NCBI GenBank assembly: GCA_946493085.1
Contig: CAMMAC010000017.1
Coordinates: forward strand, 1-34,082
Direction: 5' to 3'
Length of the DNA: 34,082 nt
Origin: an uncultured Clostridiaceae bacterium
Lineage (GTDB): Bacteria; Bacillota; Clostridia; TANB77; CAG-508
This document shows, piece by piece, positions 1 through 7,539 of the stretch. The position numbers and the translations under genes are program-made. Numbering within the stretch: the stretch's first letter is position 1; every line of letters starts with the position of its first letter. The notes beneath the pieces were generated by a model. It was not told where the DNA came from. It saw nothing but the letters and a program-made list of their open reading frames with translations, and searched no databases.

Positions 1-40
1 ATATGTATTGATACAACTAATATGTATAGAATTTTATATT

Positions 41-55
41 GGGTGGCGCCTCCAA
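41..55 (+). repeat. Imperfect direct repeat, left copy
   Basis: GGGTGGCGCCTCCAA matches GGCTGTCGCCTCCAA at 2262-2276 in 13 of 15 positions. The shared CGCCTCCAA tail resembles the 3' end of tRNA/tmRNA genes, a common integration target. No T-arm or other part of such a gene is visible here. Confidence 0.4.
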
Positions 56-120
56 TTTGAATAAGTTTAGACGGTTATTACTTAAAATGATACGATATAT
101 CAATATAACCGAAATTACAG

Positions 121-150
121 AAAATACTGTCTTTGAAAGCAGTATTTTAT
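121..150 (+). terminator. Intrinsic terminator of a gene left of the window
   Basis: A 9-bp stem (121-129 with 140-148, AAAATACTG/CAGTATTTT) with a 10-base loop is followed by a T-rich tract. No gene upstream of it lies in the window, so it probably ends a transcript that starts beyond the left edge. Confidence 0.6.
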
Positions 151-200
151 TTTTATATTTAACACAGAATATCATAGATTATTGTAGAAAACTATAAGTA

Positions 201-224
201 TTGCAATAAAATTGCAGTAATTTT
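201..224 (+). repeat. Subterminal direct repeat, left copy
   Basis: TTGCAATAAAATTGCAGTAA and the following TTTT match 2181-2204 at 21 of 24 positions. Each copy holds a small GCAAT-AAA-ATTGC-type dyad. The placement, one inside each end of the possible islet, would suit arm-type recombinase sites, but that is inference. Confidence 0.4.
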
Positions 225-245
225 TTATAGTGTGAGGGAAAAATT

Positions 246-851
246 ATGGAAGAAAAATATAATACTTTAGAATATTATAACAAAAATGCAAAAATATATT
301 GTGAACAAACATTAGAAGGAAATATGCAAGAGAATTAGGATAAATTTTTACAGCATTTACCTTCTAATGCATATATTTTAGATTTCGGATGCGGTTCAGG
401 AAGAGATAGTAAATATTTTATAGAAAATGGATATAAAGTTAAAGCAATAGATGGTTCAATTGAAATATGTAAGTTAGCTAGCAAATATATCAATCAAGAA
501 GTGACATGTATGAATTTTAAAGAATTGGAAGATATAAATACATATGATGGTATATGGGCATGTTCTTCAATATTGCATATTGAAAAAGAAAAACTGCCAA
601 ATATTCTTAATAAAATGATAAATGCTTTAAAAGTTAATGGAATAATTTACACTTCTTTTAAAATAGGAGAAGGATTTGAGATAAAAGAAGGAAAATATTA
701 CAATTATTTAACTAAAAATGAAATGATTAAAATATTACAAGATCTAAATAGAAATGTTAAACTTATTGATTATTTTGAAACGCTTCCAAGTACAAAAAGA
801 ATAGCTAAAAATACAATTTGGGGAAATTTTATTATAAAAATGTTTGAATAA
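246..851 (+). pseudogene. Class I SAM-dependent methyltransferase, broken by an in-frame amber codon
   Basis: Reading from ATG 246, behind the weak Shine-Dalgarno GAGGG, the frame stays open to the TAA at 849-851 except for one TAG at 336-338 (codon 31). Past the TAG comes SAM-binding motif I (ILDFGCGSGRDSKYF), then an acidic residue at the end of strand 2 (AIDGS) and a motif II-like segment (DGIWACSSILHI). This is the TehB/UbiE-like small methyltransferase layout of about 200 residues; the substrate cannot be told. The motif I glycines lie between the TAG and the next good ATG (501), so a protein started at 501 would lack the cofactor site. The rest of the frame is undamaged, which suggests a recent mutation, a sequencing error, or suppression of the amber codon. 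Confidence 0.75.
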
Positions 852-883
852 AAAATATTATAATTTCTAAAGTCTTCAAATTA

Positions 884-912
884 TTGAATTTTAGTCAATA
901 TTTTGATATAAT
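884..912 (+). promoter_or_regulatory. Sigma-A-type promoter for the 945 gene
   Basis: TTGAAT at 884-889 and TATAAT at 907-912 are separated by 17 bases. The start codon lies 32 bases downstream behind a good ribosome site. Confidence 0.65.
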
Positions 913-944
913 GAAAACTATAAAAATAGAAAGAAGGTATAATT

Positions 945-1598
945 TTGAATATAATCGAAACTTATTCAATCAATAGAAATAATATACATATAGATAATGA
1001 ATTAAAACCTAATGAAGCAATAATAGTGTGTAATCATTATATAATGGAACAATTATCAAGGAAGGGTGTAACTTTTGACGAGATGTATCCTGGAGTATTT
1101 ATAGTTACTTCTTTAAATGGTAATTCAACAATGCAAGATATAGAAAAAATTAATAGATTAATTAGACTATATGATCCAGATTTAATAGACGAAAGTGGTT
1201 TAGTAGCTCAAATGTCTCAAGAAAAAATGGATGCTTTTTTTCAAAATCATTTTTGGTCTGATAGAGAAAAGAAAAAAATGCATATAAAAAGTGTTGAATA
1301 TAGAGGAAACCGATTTGATATTGATCCAGGTTCTTTAATCGTTACATATCAAGAAGGTAAAAGAGGTAAAGAATATACTTTCAATTTTAGAGACGGTAGC
1401 ACAGATTTACTTGGATACACAGAAGATTGGGTACGAATAGAAGATGTATGGGATAGGTATTTATTTGATGAGACTGTAAAACCATGGCTAGAAAAAAATA
1501 AATTACGTTTGTCTGTAAAAATTCATAATAGTTCGACTGTGTTAAATAATCAAAATAAGCCAGGAATTACTAGAACAATTGAACTAGAAGAAAAATAG
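945..1598 (+). CDS. Orphan hypothetical protein, 217 aa
   Basis: I do not recognise this family. The gene opens with TTG, chosen because AAGAAGG at 931-937 sits 7 bases upstream; no better start lies nearby. The product is soluble-looking, with no signal peptide and no membrane segment. The first half is mixed alpha/beta (IIVCNHYIMEQL, GVFIVTSLNGN). The centre has a charged KKKMH stretch, and the second half has alternating beta-like segments (YTFNFRDG, RLSVKIHN). No catalytic motif stands out. It has its own promoter and no co-directional partner closer than the broken methyltransferase. Its codon use is AT-rich, as in the rest of the accessory stretch. The coding call rests on length, ribosome site and promoter. 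Confidence 0.75.
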   Translation: MNIIETYSINRNNIHIDNELKPNEAIIVCNHYIMEQLSRKGVTFDEMYPGVFIVTSLNGNSTMQDIEKINRLIRLYDPDLIDESGLVAQMSQEKMDAFFQNHFWSDREKKKMHIKSVEYRGNRFDIDPGSLIVTYQEGKRGKEYTFNFRDGSTDLLGYTEDWVRIEDVWDRYLFDETVKPWLEKNKLRLSVKIHNSSTVLNNQNKPGITRTIELEEK

Positions 1599-1745
1599 CA
1601 ATATCTATTGATAATATAAGTTAAATTTATATAATTTTTTATTGAAAGTATCTATAATATTTTTTGGTTGAGACATTTTCTCAAATGATTTATTAAGACA
1701 TTATCATAAATGAATCATACATATGTAAAAGGTATTAAAAAATAT

Positions 1746-1774
1746 TTGACAAATATGTATAAAAATGCTATTAT
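1746..1774 (+). promoter_or_regulatory. Strong sigma-A promoter of a candidate small RNA
   Basis: A perfect TTGACA (1746-1751), a 17-base spacer and TATTAT (1769-1774). No plausible plus-strand protein gene with a ribosome site follows. Transcription would begin near 1781 and meet a terminator at 1826-1856. Confidence 0.7.
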
Positions 1775-1780
1775 ATAATT

Positions 1781-1857
1781 ACATTAAACAAAACATTCAA
1801 AGTTCTGCGAATGTCATTTGTACTTGTATGTGTATCACAACTACACATACTTTTTTA
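1781..1857 (+). ncRNA. Candidate small antisense-like RNA, about 77 nt
   Basis: The segment is bounded by a consensus promoter (1746-1774) and an intrinsic terminator: an 8-bp stem 1826-1833/1843-1850, a 9-base loop, then six T. Bases 1801-1825 match 2015-2039 at 21 of 25 positions. The 2015-2039 stretch is the antisense of the start codon region of the minus-strand small gene at 1906-2031. The RNA could therefore pair imperfectly in trans with that mRNA over codons 1-6 and the bases between start codon and ribosome site. It may instead be a decayed duplicate of that region. Exact ends are inferred. Confidence 0.5.
1826..1856 (+). terminator. Intrinsic terminator of the candidate small RNA
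   Basis: GTATGTGT/ACACATAC stem (1826-1833 with 1843-1850), loop of 9 bases, followed directly by TTTTTTAT. Confidence 0.6.
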
Positions 1858-1862
1858 TATAA

Positions 1863-1895
1863 AAACAGGATAGACCACAACATTCTATCCTGTTT
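1863..1895 (-). terminator. Intrinsic terminator of the minus-strand small gene
   Basis: A perfect 12-bp stem (1863-1874 with 1884-1895) and a 9-base loop. Read on the minus strand it is followed by a U-rich tail. It lies 10 bases past the stop codon of the 41-codon gene. Confidence 0.75.
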
Positions 1896-1905
1896 GATAA
1901 TACTA

Positions 1906-2031
1906 TTATGTATTATCTGCTTTAATCTTTTCATCTTTTGTAATTGCTTTCGTAGATTTTAATGTTTCAATTTCTTCTTTTTGTTTTAATAATTTATCTA
2001 CTAGTTGCAAAATTAGTTCTGCGTTTGTCAT
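1906..2031 (-). CDS. Small hydrophilic peptide, 41 aa
   Basis: A 42-codon frame including the stop opens at the minus-strand ATG at 2031-2029. A perfect AAAGGAGG ribosome site (2047-2040) lies 8 bases upstream, and a strong intrinsic terminator lies just past the stop. The peptide begins MTNAELILQLVDKLLKQKEE and continues with a lysine/glutamate-rich tail. The first 25 residues have the heptad-like spacing of an amphipathic helix (L6, L8, L10, L14, L15, I21, L24), so a short coiled coil is plausible. It has no membrane segment, so it does not resemble the usual type I toxins. The promoter was not located with confidence. The 21/25 antisense match in the neighbouring small RNA suggests translational control. 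The function is unknown. Confidence 0.65.
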   Translation of the reverse strand: MTNAELILQLVDKLLKQKEEIETLKSTKAITKDEKIKADNT

Positions 2032-2039
2032 ATGTGCTT

Positions 2040-2047
2040 CCTCCTTT
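2040..2047 (-). promoter_or_regulatory. Ribosome-binding site of the 41-aa peptide
   Basis: CCTCCTTT on the plus strand reads AAAGGAGG on the minus strand, 8 bases from the ATG. This near-perfect anti-16S match is the main evidence that the small frame is translated. Confidence 0.75.
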
Positions 2048-2180
2048 CCGTCCTTATGTAAAAGACTACCTTATGACAAGAAAGGTTGGTAATATGCTAC
2101 TATATTTTACATAAAAAAACAAGCGAACATAGTAAAAATTTACAATTAATTCTTACTATAAATAGATATAATTTATGTGG

Positions 2181-2204
2181 TTGCAGTAAAATTGCAATAA
2201 ATTT
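2181..2204 (+). repeat. Subterminal direct repeat, right copy
   Basis: Partner of 201-224 (21/24). It also forms the 5' part of the candidate structured RNA. Confidence 0.4.
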
Positions 2205-2261
2205 AACCAGTAGATGTCCGAAACTATGTAGAAATAGAGGCTTTGAGGCTGGTTATTTTCT

Positions 2262-2276
2262 GGCTGTCGCCTCCAA
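2262..2276 (+). repeat. Imperfect direct repeat, right copy
   Basis: Partner of 41-55 (13/15). The two copies bracket the AT-rich accessory stretch with the broken methyltransferase and the orphan genes. Confidence 0.4.
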
Positions 2277-2284
2277 AAAGTAGG

Positions 2285-2325
2285 AAAAACAATAGATTTT
2301 ATTATATGTCTATTGTTTTTTATTA
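2285..2325 (+). terminator. Intrinsic terminator
   Basis: A 12-bp stem (2285-2296 with 2309-2320), a 12-base loop and a T-rich tail. It would end a transcript that crosses the structured stretch at 2181-2276. Confidence 0.65.
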
Positions 2326-2453
2326 TTTTTGATTATTATATTAAAAAATTGCATACAAAAAAAGAATGCTTTTATACATACTTTTTAAAAGGAATTATTT
2401 TAGACTTTTTATTTTTTTTCTATTCCGGCACATTTGAATCTATTGCCAATATA

Positions 2454-2482
2454 TTGACAATGGTTACATAATATAATAAAAT
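2454..2482 (+). promoter_or_regulatory. Sigma-A promoter of the 69-aa gene
   Basis: TTGACA (2454-2459), 17-base spacer, TAAAAT (2477-2482). The leader to the start codon is about 50 bases. Confidence 0.7.
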
Positions 2483-2537
2483 ATATTCCGAAACGAAATA
2501 GTAAACAACATAAAGCAATTGCTTAGGAGGATGAATT

Positions 2538-2747
2538 ATGGGAAGAAACACAACATCAAGCAAAAGAACAAACGAAAATGGAAAAGTAGCTTGGAACACT
2601 TATGATGGAACAAAGAAATCGCGGGACATCAATGTTACGCAGATGAACATCAAGAACACAAAAACAGGAGACCATGCCTACTACAATCCAAAACAAGGAA
2701 GGCAGGGAGTAGCGCTTGGTGGAGCGGAACGTAAAAACAAAAAGTAA
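2538..2747 (+). CDS. Small basic hypothetical protein, 69 aa
   Basis: A single-gene unit with a consensus promoter (2454-2482), an AGGAGG ribosome site (2525-2530) 7 bases before the ATG, and a strong terminator right after the stop. The product is lysine/arginine/asparagine-rich and glycine-rich at the end, with no signal peptide, membrane segment or cysteine. Two near-parallel segments, WNTYDGTKKSRDINVTQ and NTKTGDHAYYNPKQGR, give the impression of a small beta-rich nucleic-acid- or surface-binding fold. I do not recognise the family. Being small, basic and abundant-looking it could be nucleoid-associated or spore-related, but nothing in the sequence proves this. Confidence 0.8.
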   Translation: MGRNTTSSKRTNENGKVAWNTYDGTKKSRDINVTQMNIKNTKTGDHAYYNPKQGRQGVALGGAERKNKK

Positions 2748-2753
2748 TACCGA

Positions 2754-2787
2754 AAAAGAGCTTATCAGATGATAGGCTCTTTTATTA
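2754..2787 (+). terminator. Intrinsic terminator of the 69-aa gene
   Basis: A 13-bp stem with one G-U pair (2754-2766 with 2771-2783), a 4-base loop (AGAT) and a TTTTATT tail. Confidence 0.85.
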
Positions 2788-2836
2788 AAAAATTAATTGC
2801 AAACCCTTATTTTCCTAGCAAAATTGCCTAAAAACC

Positions 2837-2865
2837 TTGAAAATGTAACGAAAATGTAATATAAT
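2837..2865 (+). promoter_or_regulatory. Probable promoter of the thioester surface protein
   Basis: TTGAAA (2837-2842), 17-base spacer, TATAAT (2860-2865). The spacer holds a tandem repeat GAAAATGTAAC/GAAAATGTAAT that could be an operator. The leader to the gene is about 190 bases and contains no other gene. Confidence 0.55.
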
Positions 2866-3058
2866 TGTAATGTAAAGGTAATATGAAAAAAGATAATAGC
2901 AAAAAGTTACTTCCGTAAAGCAAAAAAAATATAGATAGAAGAGTATGGAAAAACTGTTAAATTTTGCTATTGACGAAAGCAAAAAAGGGCTTTAAAATAA
3001 GAATAGGATAATTAAAAAATATAGGAACAGTTTATTTAAAAGAAGGATGGTAGAAAAA

Positions 3059-6000
3059 ATGAATTGGAAGAAATTAAAAAAATCTTGTATGATGACGATA
3101 ATGGCAGTCATCTTAGGAGCAGGAATGATGATACCTTCTCTTGCATATGCTACAACAGATAGCAATGGAGGACTGTATTTAGGATTAGAAGAATTTCGTA
3201 GTTCGGGTTATGCCTATAGAACAGGTTTAAATGCTTCTGAAAAAGTATTATGGAAAATTACAGCTTATGACCAAACAGGAACAATTCCCAATAGAGATAG
3301 AGCCATATATTGTTTAAGGGGAGGACCTGGTTTTGGTTCCTCAGAGATGGGAAATGTAATTCAAAAACGTAATTATACGGAATATTTTGATTTAAAAAAT
3401 TTAGAAGCTATTCCTTCACCATATAAAGATGTCCTTCCAAGTGGAGAAAGATATAACTCATTAGTATGGGTATTGGAACATTGTTATGTACCAGCACCAA
3501 CAGAAAATCCAACAGATGAAGAGACGGAAATAGCCCAAAATTATAGAGAAGAATTACTAACAAATGCTGGATTAACAGATAGTACTATTAGTGATGATGA
3601 AATAGATATTGCTCAACAATTAGCCATATGGCATTTTACAAATGATGATGTATATAAACTAGATGCAGATGCTACTTTCTATCTTTGGGTAAAACAAACA
3701 GGAGAGATGGATTATGAGGCTATAGGAGATAAATTTGCTGATGGTGATGATAGAAACGATGATACAGTAGCATTATATCAATATCTTGTAGCACAAGGAG
3801 AAGCAAATAAAAATACAGTTCCAACAGTAAGTACAACAGATAGATTCGTTTTAGATAGTGAAAATGCAAAAGTAGAAATACAAGGCGATAATTATATAGT
3901 AGGACCATATTATATAGAGGGGTTAGCAAAAGAAGATTTTACATTTAGTACGAGTTTACAGAGGACAGATGGTACATATGTTCCTTATACTATAGTAGAT
4001 GAAAATGGAGACGAAACTAGCAAATTAATAGGAAGTGATTTTTATTTATCTATATCAACCACGGAGAATATTGATAACACAACTTTTAAAGTAAGTATAA
4101 CAGAATATACAACAACAGTTACATATTGGTCAGTAAATGGTTCCACAACAGAGGCTCTAAAATTGGACCAACCAGTAGCAGAAGTAGTAAGGAAGAAGAT
4201 AGCATATGATATTAGTGCAAAAATACAATATAATCCTATTTTTGATTTGGCACTAAGAAAGTTTATTGTTGCTGTAAATGATACACCAGTAAGCCCATCT
4301 AGAGAGCCACAAGTAGATGTAACGCAATTGGCAGATGGAACAGCACAGACGGCTATTAAACAACATACCAAAACACCAGTACAAGTGGCAATTGGAGATA
4401 CTGTACTTTATACAATACGTATCTATAACGAGGGAAATGTAGATGGGTATGCTAAAGAGATAACAGACATTTTACCAGAAGGATTAACTTTAAAAGAAAA
4501 TAGTACTATCAATCAACAAAATGGTTGGACAAATCCATCAGGAGATGGAAGAACAATTGTAACAACAAAATTGGAAAATACTTTAATTAGTAAATTTGAT
4601 GGTGCAACTTTAGATTATGAAGATGTACAAGTAGAATGTGTAGTAAGTGCGGAATATAGTGAAGCAGAACAACGTTTTAAAAATATTGCAGAAATTACAA
4701 AGCATAGTGACGATACGGGAAATGAAAGCATACCAGATAGAGATTCGACACCAAATGACTTAAGCGATGACCAAAAAGAGAACTATAATCCAGGTTCATC
4801 AGAACAAGGTTGGGGTTATGAGGACGATGATGATTACGAAGAGTTAGTCATACCAGGAAAAGAATTTGATTTAGCATTACGAAAATTCATAACCAACATT
4901 AATGGAAAAGAATTAGTAGATGAAAATGGAAATTATTTAAGAGAGCCTAGCGTAGATGTAACACCATTAGTAGATGGAAGTAGTACAACAGCAAATTATA
5001 GACATCCAAAAGATCCAGTAGGAGTATCTGTAGGTGATATTGTAATCTATACTATTAGAATCTATAACGAAGGAGAATTAGATGGATATGCAAGTTCTAT
5101 CACAGACTATTTGCCACCACAGTTAGAATTTGTTATGGATGATGAAGAAAACTTTAATAGTAGTCAAGGATGGTTAATAGATAGCTCTTTAAGAATAGCA
5201 ACTACTACAAAATTGGCAAAAACAGAAATAGATCCAGAAGAAAATTTAATAAAAGCATTTGATCCAAATACAATGACAGAGCCAGACTATATAGATATAC
5301 AAATAAAATGTAGAGTAAAATCTACAGCAGATTTAGATAAAGTAATTACAAATATAGCAGAAATTACTGATTTTACAGATGCAAATGGAGAAACTATAAC
5401 AGATAGGGATTCAGATAAAGCAAATGTGCAATTACCAAGTGATGAAGAATTACCAGATTATAAAGGAAATGACAGTAATAAATCTATCTTAGATGATGAA
5501 AATTACTTCTATAGAGGACAAGAAGATGATGACGATTTTGAGAAATTAATTTTAGAAGAATTTGACTTAGCTTTAAGAAAATTTATTACAGGAGTAGATG
5601 AAAATCCAGTTACCAATAGAGTGCCAGTGTTTACGAACGTAAAAGATGAGAATGGAAATTACATCTATGAGCATACCAAAGAACCAGTAGAAGTAGAGAC
5701 AATGGATATTGTAGAATATACTATCCGTGTATATAACGAAGGAAATATAGCAGGATATGCTAAAGAAATAACAGACGATATACCAACTGGACTAGAATTT
5801 TTACCAGAGCATGAAACAAATGTAGAATATAGATGGGTAATGGTAGATGCAGAAGGAAATGAAACAGAAAATCCAGAAGAAGCAGTAGCTATCAGAACAG
5901 ATTACTTATCTAAAGAACAAGAAGAGACAGCAGGGGAGAATTTAATAGAAGGATTTGATCCAGAGACCATGGCATCGCCAGACTATAAAGAAGTAAAAGT

Positions 6001-7402
6001 AGCTTTTAGAGTAGTAGCAGCAAATTCTTATGAAGGAATCATCACCAATATTGCAGAGATTACAGATGATTCAGACGAAGATGGAAACGAAGTAGATGAT
6101 AAAGATTCTATACCAGATAATGGAGACGAAACAGAAGACGATATTGACGAAGAGCATATCAAATTAAAATATTTCGATTTAGCGTTAAGAAAATTCATCA
6201 CAAAAGTAAATGATACAGAAATAACCAATAGAGTACCAGTATTTACCATTGATGAAAATGGAAACTACGTGTATGAGCATACGAAAGAGCCAGTAGAAGT
6301 AGAAAATGGAAATATTGTTACTTATACATTAAGAATTTACAATGAAGGAACACAGGCAGGCTATGCATCTTTAGTAAAAGATGATTTACCAGAAGGATTA
6401 TTATTCTTACCAGAACATGAAACGAATGTAGAATATAGATGGGTAATGTTAGATGAGAATGGAAACGTGACAGAAAACGTAGAAGAAGCAGTAGTAGTAC
6501 AAACAGATTATTTATCTAAAGAGCAAGAAGAACAAACAGGAAGAGATAATCTATTAGATGCCTTTGATAGAGAAACAATGGAAGAACCAGACCATAGAGA
6601 TATACAAATCGCATTCCAAGTAACAGAGCCAAATACATCAGATAGAATCCTAATTAACCAAGCACAAATAGCAGAGGACCAGAATGAAGAAGGAAATGAT
6701 GTAGTAGATAAAGATTCTACACCAGATGAGTGGATAGAAGGAGAAGATGATCAAGATATTGAAAAAGTAAAAGTAAAATACTTTGATTTAGCATTAAGAA
6801 AATGGGTAACCCAAGCCATTGTAATCGAAAATGGAAAAGAAACTGTAACAGATACAGGACACACAGCAGAGGATGATCCAGAAGAGCCAGTAAAAGTAGA
6901 AATACCAAGTGGAAAATTAAATAAAGTAGTTGTAAAATTCAGATATAAAATAAGAGTAACCAACGAGGGAGAAATAGCAGGATATGTAAGAGAAATAACA
7001 GACTACGTTCCAGAAGGATTACAATTTGTAGCAGCAGATAACCCAGGATGGACAGAAGAAAACGGAGTTATCACAACAGATGCCCTAAAAGATACTTTAT
7101 TACAACCAGGAGAGAGTGCAGAAGTAGAAATTGTACTAACATGGATAAATAATGCCAATAATATGGGATTAAAGGTAAATACAGCAGAAATCAGTGAAGA
7201 CTATAACGAAAGTGATACACCAGATATAGATTCGACTCCAGATAATAAAGTACCAGGAGAGGACGATATCGATGATGCACCAGTAATCCTATCTATCAAA
7301 ACAGGAACAGCAGGAGTAAAAGCAGAATATATAGGACTAATAGGAGGAAGCATAGCAATCTTAGCAGCAGGAGTAATCTTCATCAAAAAATTCGTACTAT
7401 AA
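3059..7402 (+). CDS. Secreted thioester-domain surface protein with five repeat units
   Basis: A large cell-surface protein of about 1447 residues. ATG 3059 is preferred over the in-frame ATG 3047 because the ribosome site (AGAAGGATGG, 3041-3050) overlaps or touches 3047. Residues 1-31 form a signal peptide ending SLAYA. The next region carries the TQXA-type thioester pair: Cys85 in YCLRGG and Gln187 in QQLAIW. In Gram-positive adhesins this pair forms an internal thioester that can bind host or matrix amines. Five units begin FDLALRKF/W near residues 395, 603, 835, 1039 and 1242. They share IYNEG...GYAxxITD and, in most, NIAEITD, separated by Asp-rich linkers. The conserved Lys and Asn suggest internal isopeptide bonds as in CnaB/pilin domains (inference). 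The C-terminus has a degenerate sorting signal (SIKTG), a membrane segment and KKFVL. No sortase gene is in the window. Confidence 0.9.
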   Translation: MNWKKLKKSCMMTIMAVILGAGMMIPSLAYATTDSNGGLYLGLEEFRSSGYAYRTGLNASEKVLWKITAYDQTGTIPNRDRAIYCLRGGPGFGSSEMGNVIQKRNYTEYFDLKNLEAIPSPYKDVLPSGERYNSLVWVLEHCYVPAPTENPTDEETEIAQNYREELLTNAGLTDSTISDDEIDIAQQLAIWHFTNDDVYKLDADATFYLWVKQTGEMDYEAIGDKFADGDDRNDDTVALYQYLVAQGEANKNTVPTVSTTDRFVLDSENAKVEIQGDNYIVGPYYIEGLAKEDFTFSTSLQRTDGTYVPYTIVDENGDETSKLIGSDFYLSISTTENIDNTTFKVSITEYTTTVTYWSVNGSTTEALKLDQPVAEVVRKKIAYDISAKIQYNPIFDLALRKFIVAVNDTPVSPSREPQVDVTQLADGTAQTAIKQHTKTPVQVAIGDTVLYTIRIYNEGNVDGYAKEITDILPEGLTLKENSTINQQNGWTNPSGDGRTIVTTKLENTLISKFDGATLDYEDVQVECVVSAEYSEAEQRFKNIAEITKHSDDTGNESIPDRDSTPNDLSDDQKENYNPGSSEQGWGYEDDDDYEELVIPGKEFDLALRKFITNINGKELVDENGNYLREPSVDVTPLVDGSSTTANYRHPKDPVGVSVGDIVIYTIRIYNEGELDGYASSITDYLPPQLEFVMDDEENFNSSQGWLIDSSLRIATTTKLAKTEIDPEENLIKAFDPNTMTEPDYIDIQIKCRVKSTADLDKVITNIAEITDFTDANGETITDRDSDKANVQLPSDEELPDYKGNDSNKSILDDENYFYRGQEDDDDFEKLILEEFDLALRKFITGVDENPVTNRVPVFTNVKDENGNYIYEHTKEPVEVETMDIVEYTIRVYNEGNIAGYAKEITDDIPTGLEFLPEHETNVEYRWVMVDAEGNETENPEEAVAIRTDYLSKEQEETAGENLIEGFDPETMASPDYKEVKVAFRVVAANSYEGIITNIAEITDDSDEDGNEVDDKDSIPDNGDETEDDIDEEHIKLKYFDLALRKFITKVNDTEITNRVPVFTIDENGNYVYEHTKEPVEVENGNIVTYTLRIYNEGTQAGYASLVKDDLPEGLLFLPEHETNVEYRWVMLDENGNVTENVEEAVVVQTDYLSKEQEEQTGRDNLLDAFDRETMEEPDHRDIQIAFQVTEPNTSDRILINQAQIAEDQNEEGNDVVDKDSTPDEWIEGEDDQDIEKVKVKYFDLALRKWVTQAIVIENGKETVTDTGHTAEDDPEEPVKVEIPSGKLNKVVVKFRYKIRVTNEGEIAGYVREITDYVPEGLQFVAADNPGWTEENGVITTDALKDTLLQPGESAEVEIVLTWINNANNMGLKVNTAEISEDYNESDTPDIDSTPDNKVPGEDDIDDAPVILSIKTGTAGVKAEYIGLIGGSIAILAAGVIFIKKFVL

Positions 7403-7405
7403 TAT

Positions 7406-7452
7406 AAAAAAGTTGCAATTTAAGGACATTCCTTAAATTGCAACTTTTTTTC
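7406..7452 (+). terminator. Intrinsic terminator with GGACATTCC apex
   Basis: A perfect 21-bp stem (7406-7426 with 7430-7450) with the three-base loop CAT, followed by T residues. The apex AAGGA-CAT-TCCTT is shared with the terminator at 20507-20546. Confidence 0.9.
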
Positions 7453-7462
7453 ATGAACATGA

Positions 7463-7478
7463 GGGACGTTCCTTAAAG
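7463..7478 (+). repeat. Copy of GGGACRTTCCTTAAAG intergenic repeat
   Basis: GGGACGTTCCTTAAAG differs by one base from GGGACATTCCTTAAAG at 20520-20535. A related AGGACATTCCTTAAAT lies at 7423-7438, and a weaker copy at 21526-21542. This copy is not part of a clear terminator. Confidence 0.55.
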
Positions 7479-7539
7479 CTCACAAGATAGAAAGTTTTGG
7501 ATGAAAAGGCATCTTAAGAAAATTTTACCAATTTTTGTG

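Larger units (their letters stand above)
2173..2320 (+). ncRNA. Candidate structured RNA with own terminator
   Basis: A TATAAT box at 2167-2172, with no good -35 box, precedes about 110 bases rich in local complementarity and then an intrinsic terminator. TAACCAG (2204-2210) can pair with CTGGTTA (2249-2255). GAGGC (2245-2249, also 2237-2241) can pair with GCCTC (2269-2273), which competes with the first pairing. The region is more GC-rich than its flanks. An open frame over it (2086-2283) has no ribosome site and unlikely composition. I cannot assign it to a known RNA family. Confidence 0.35.

Noticed and set aside
1765..1962. Open frame of 65 codons on the plus strand
   Set aside because: It begins inside the -10 box of the small RNA promoter, crosses two terminator hairpins and lies antisense to the small gene.
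2086..2283. Open frame of 65 codons on the plus strand
   Set aside because: No ribosome site, runs over the candidate structured RNA and the repeats, and has an unlikely amino-acid make-up.
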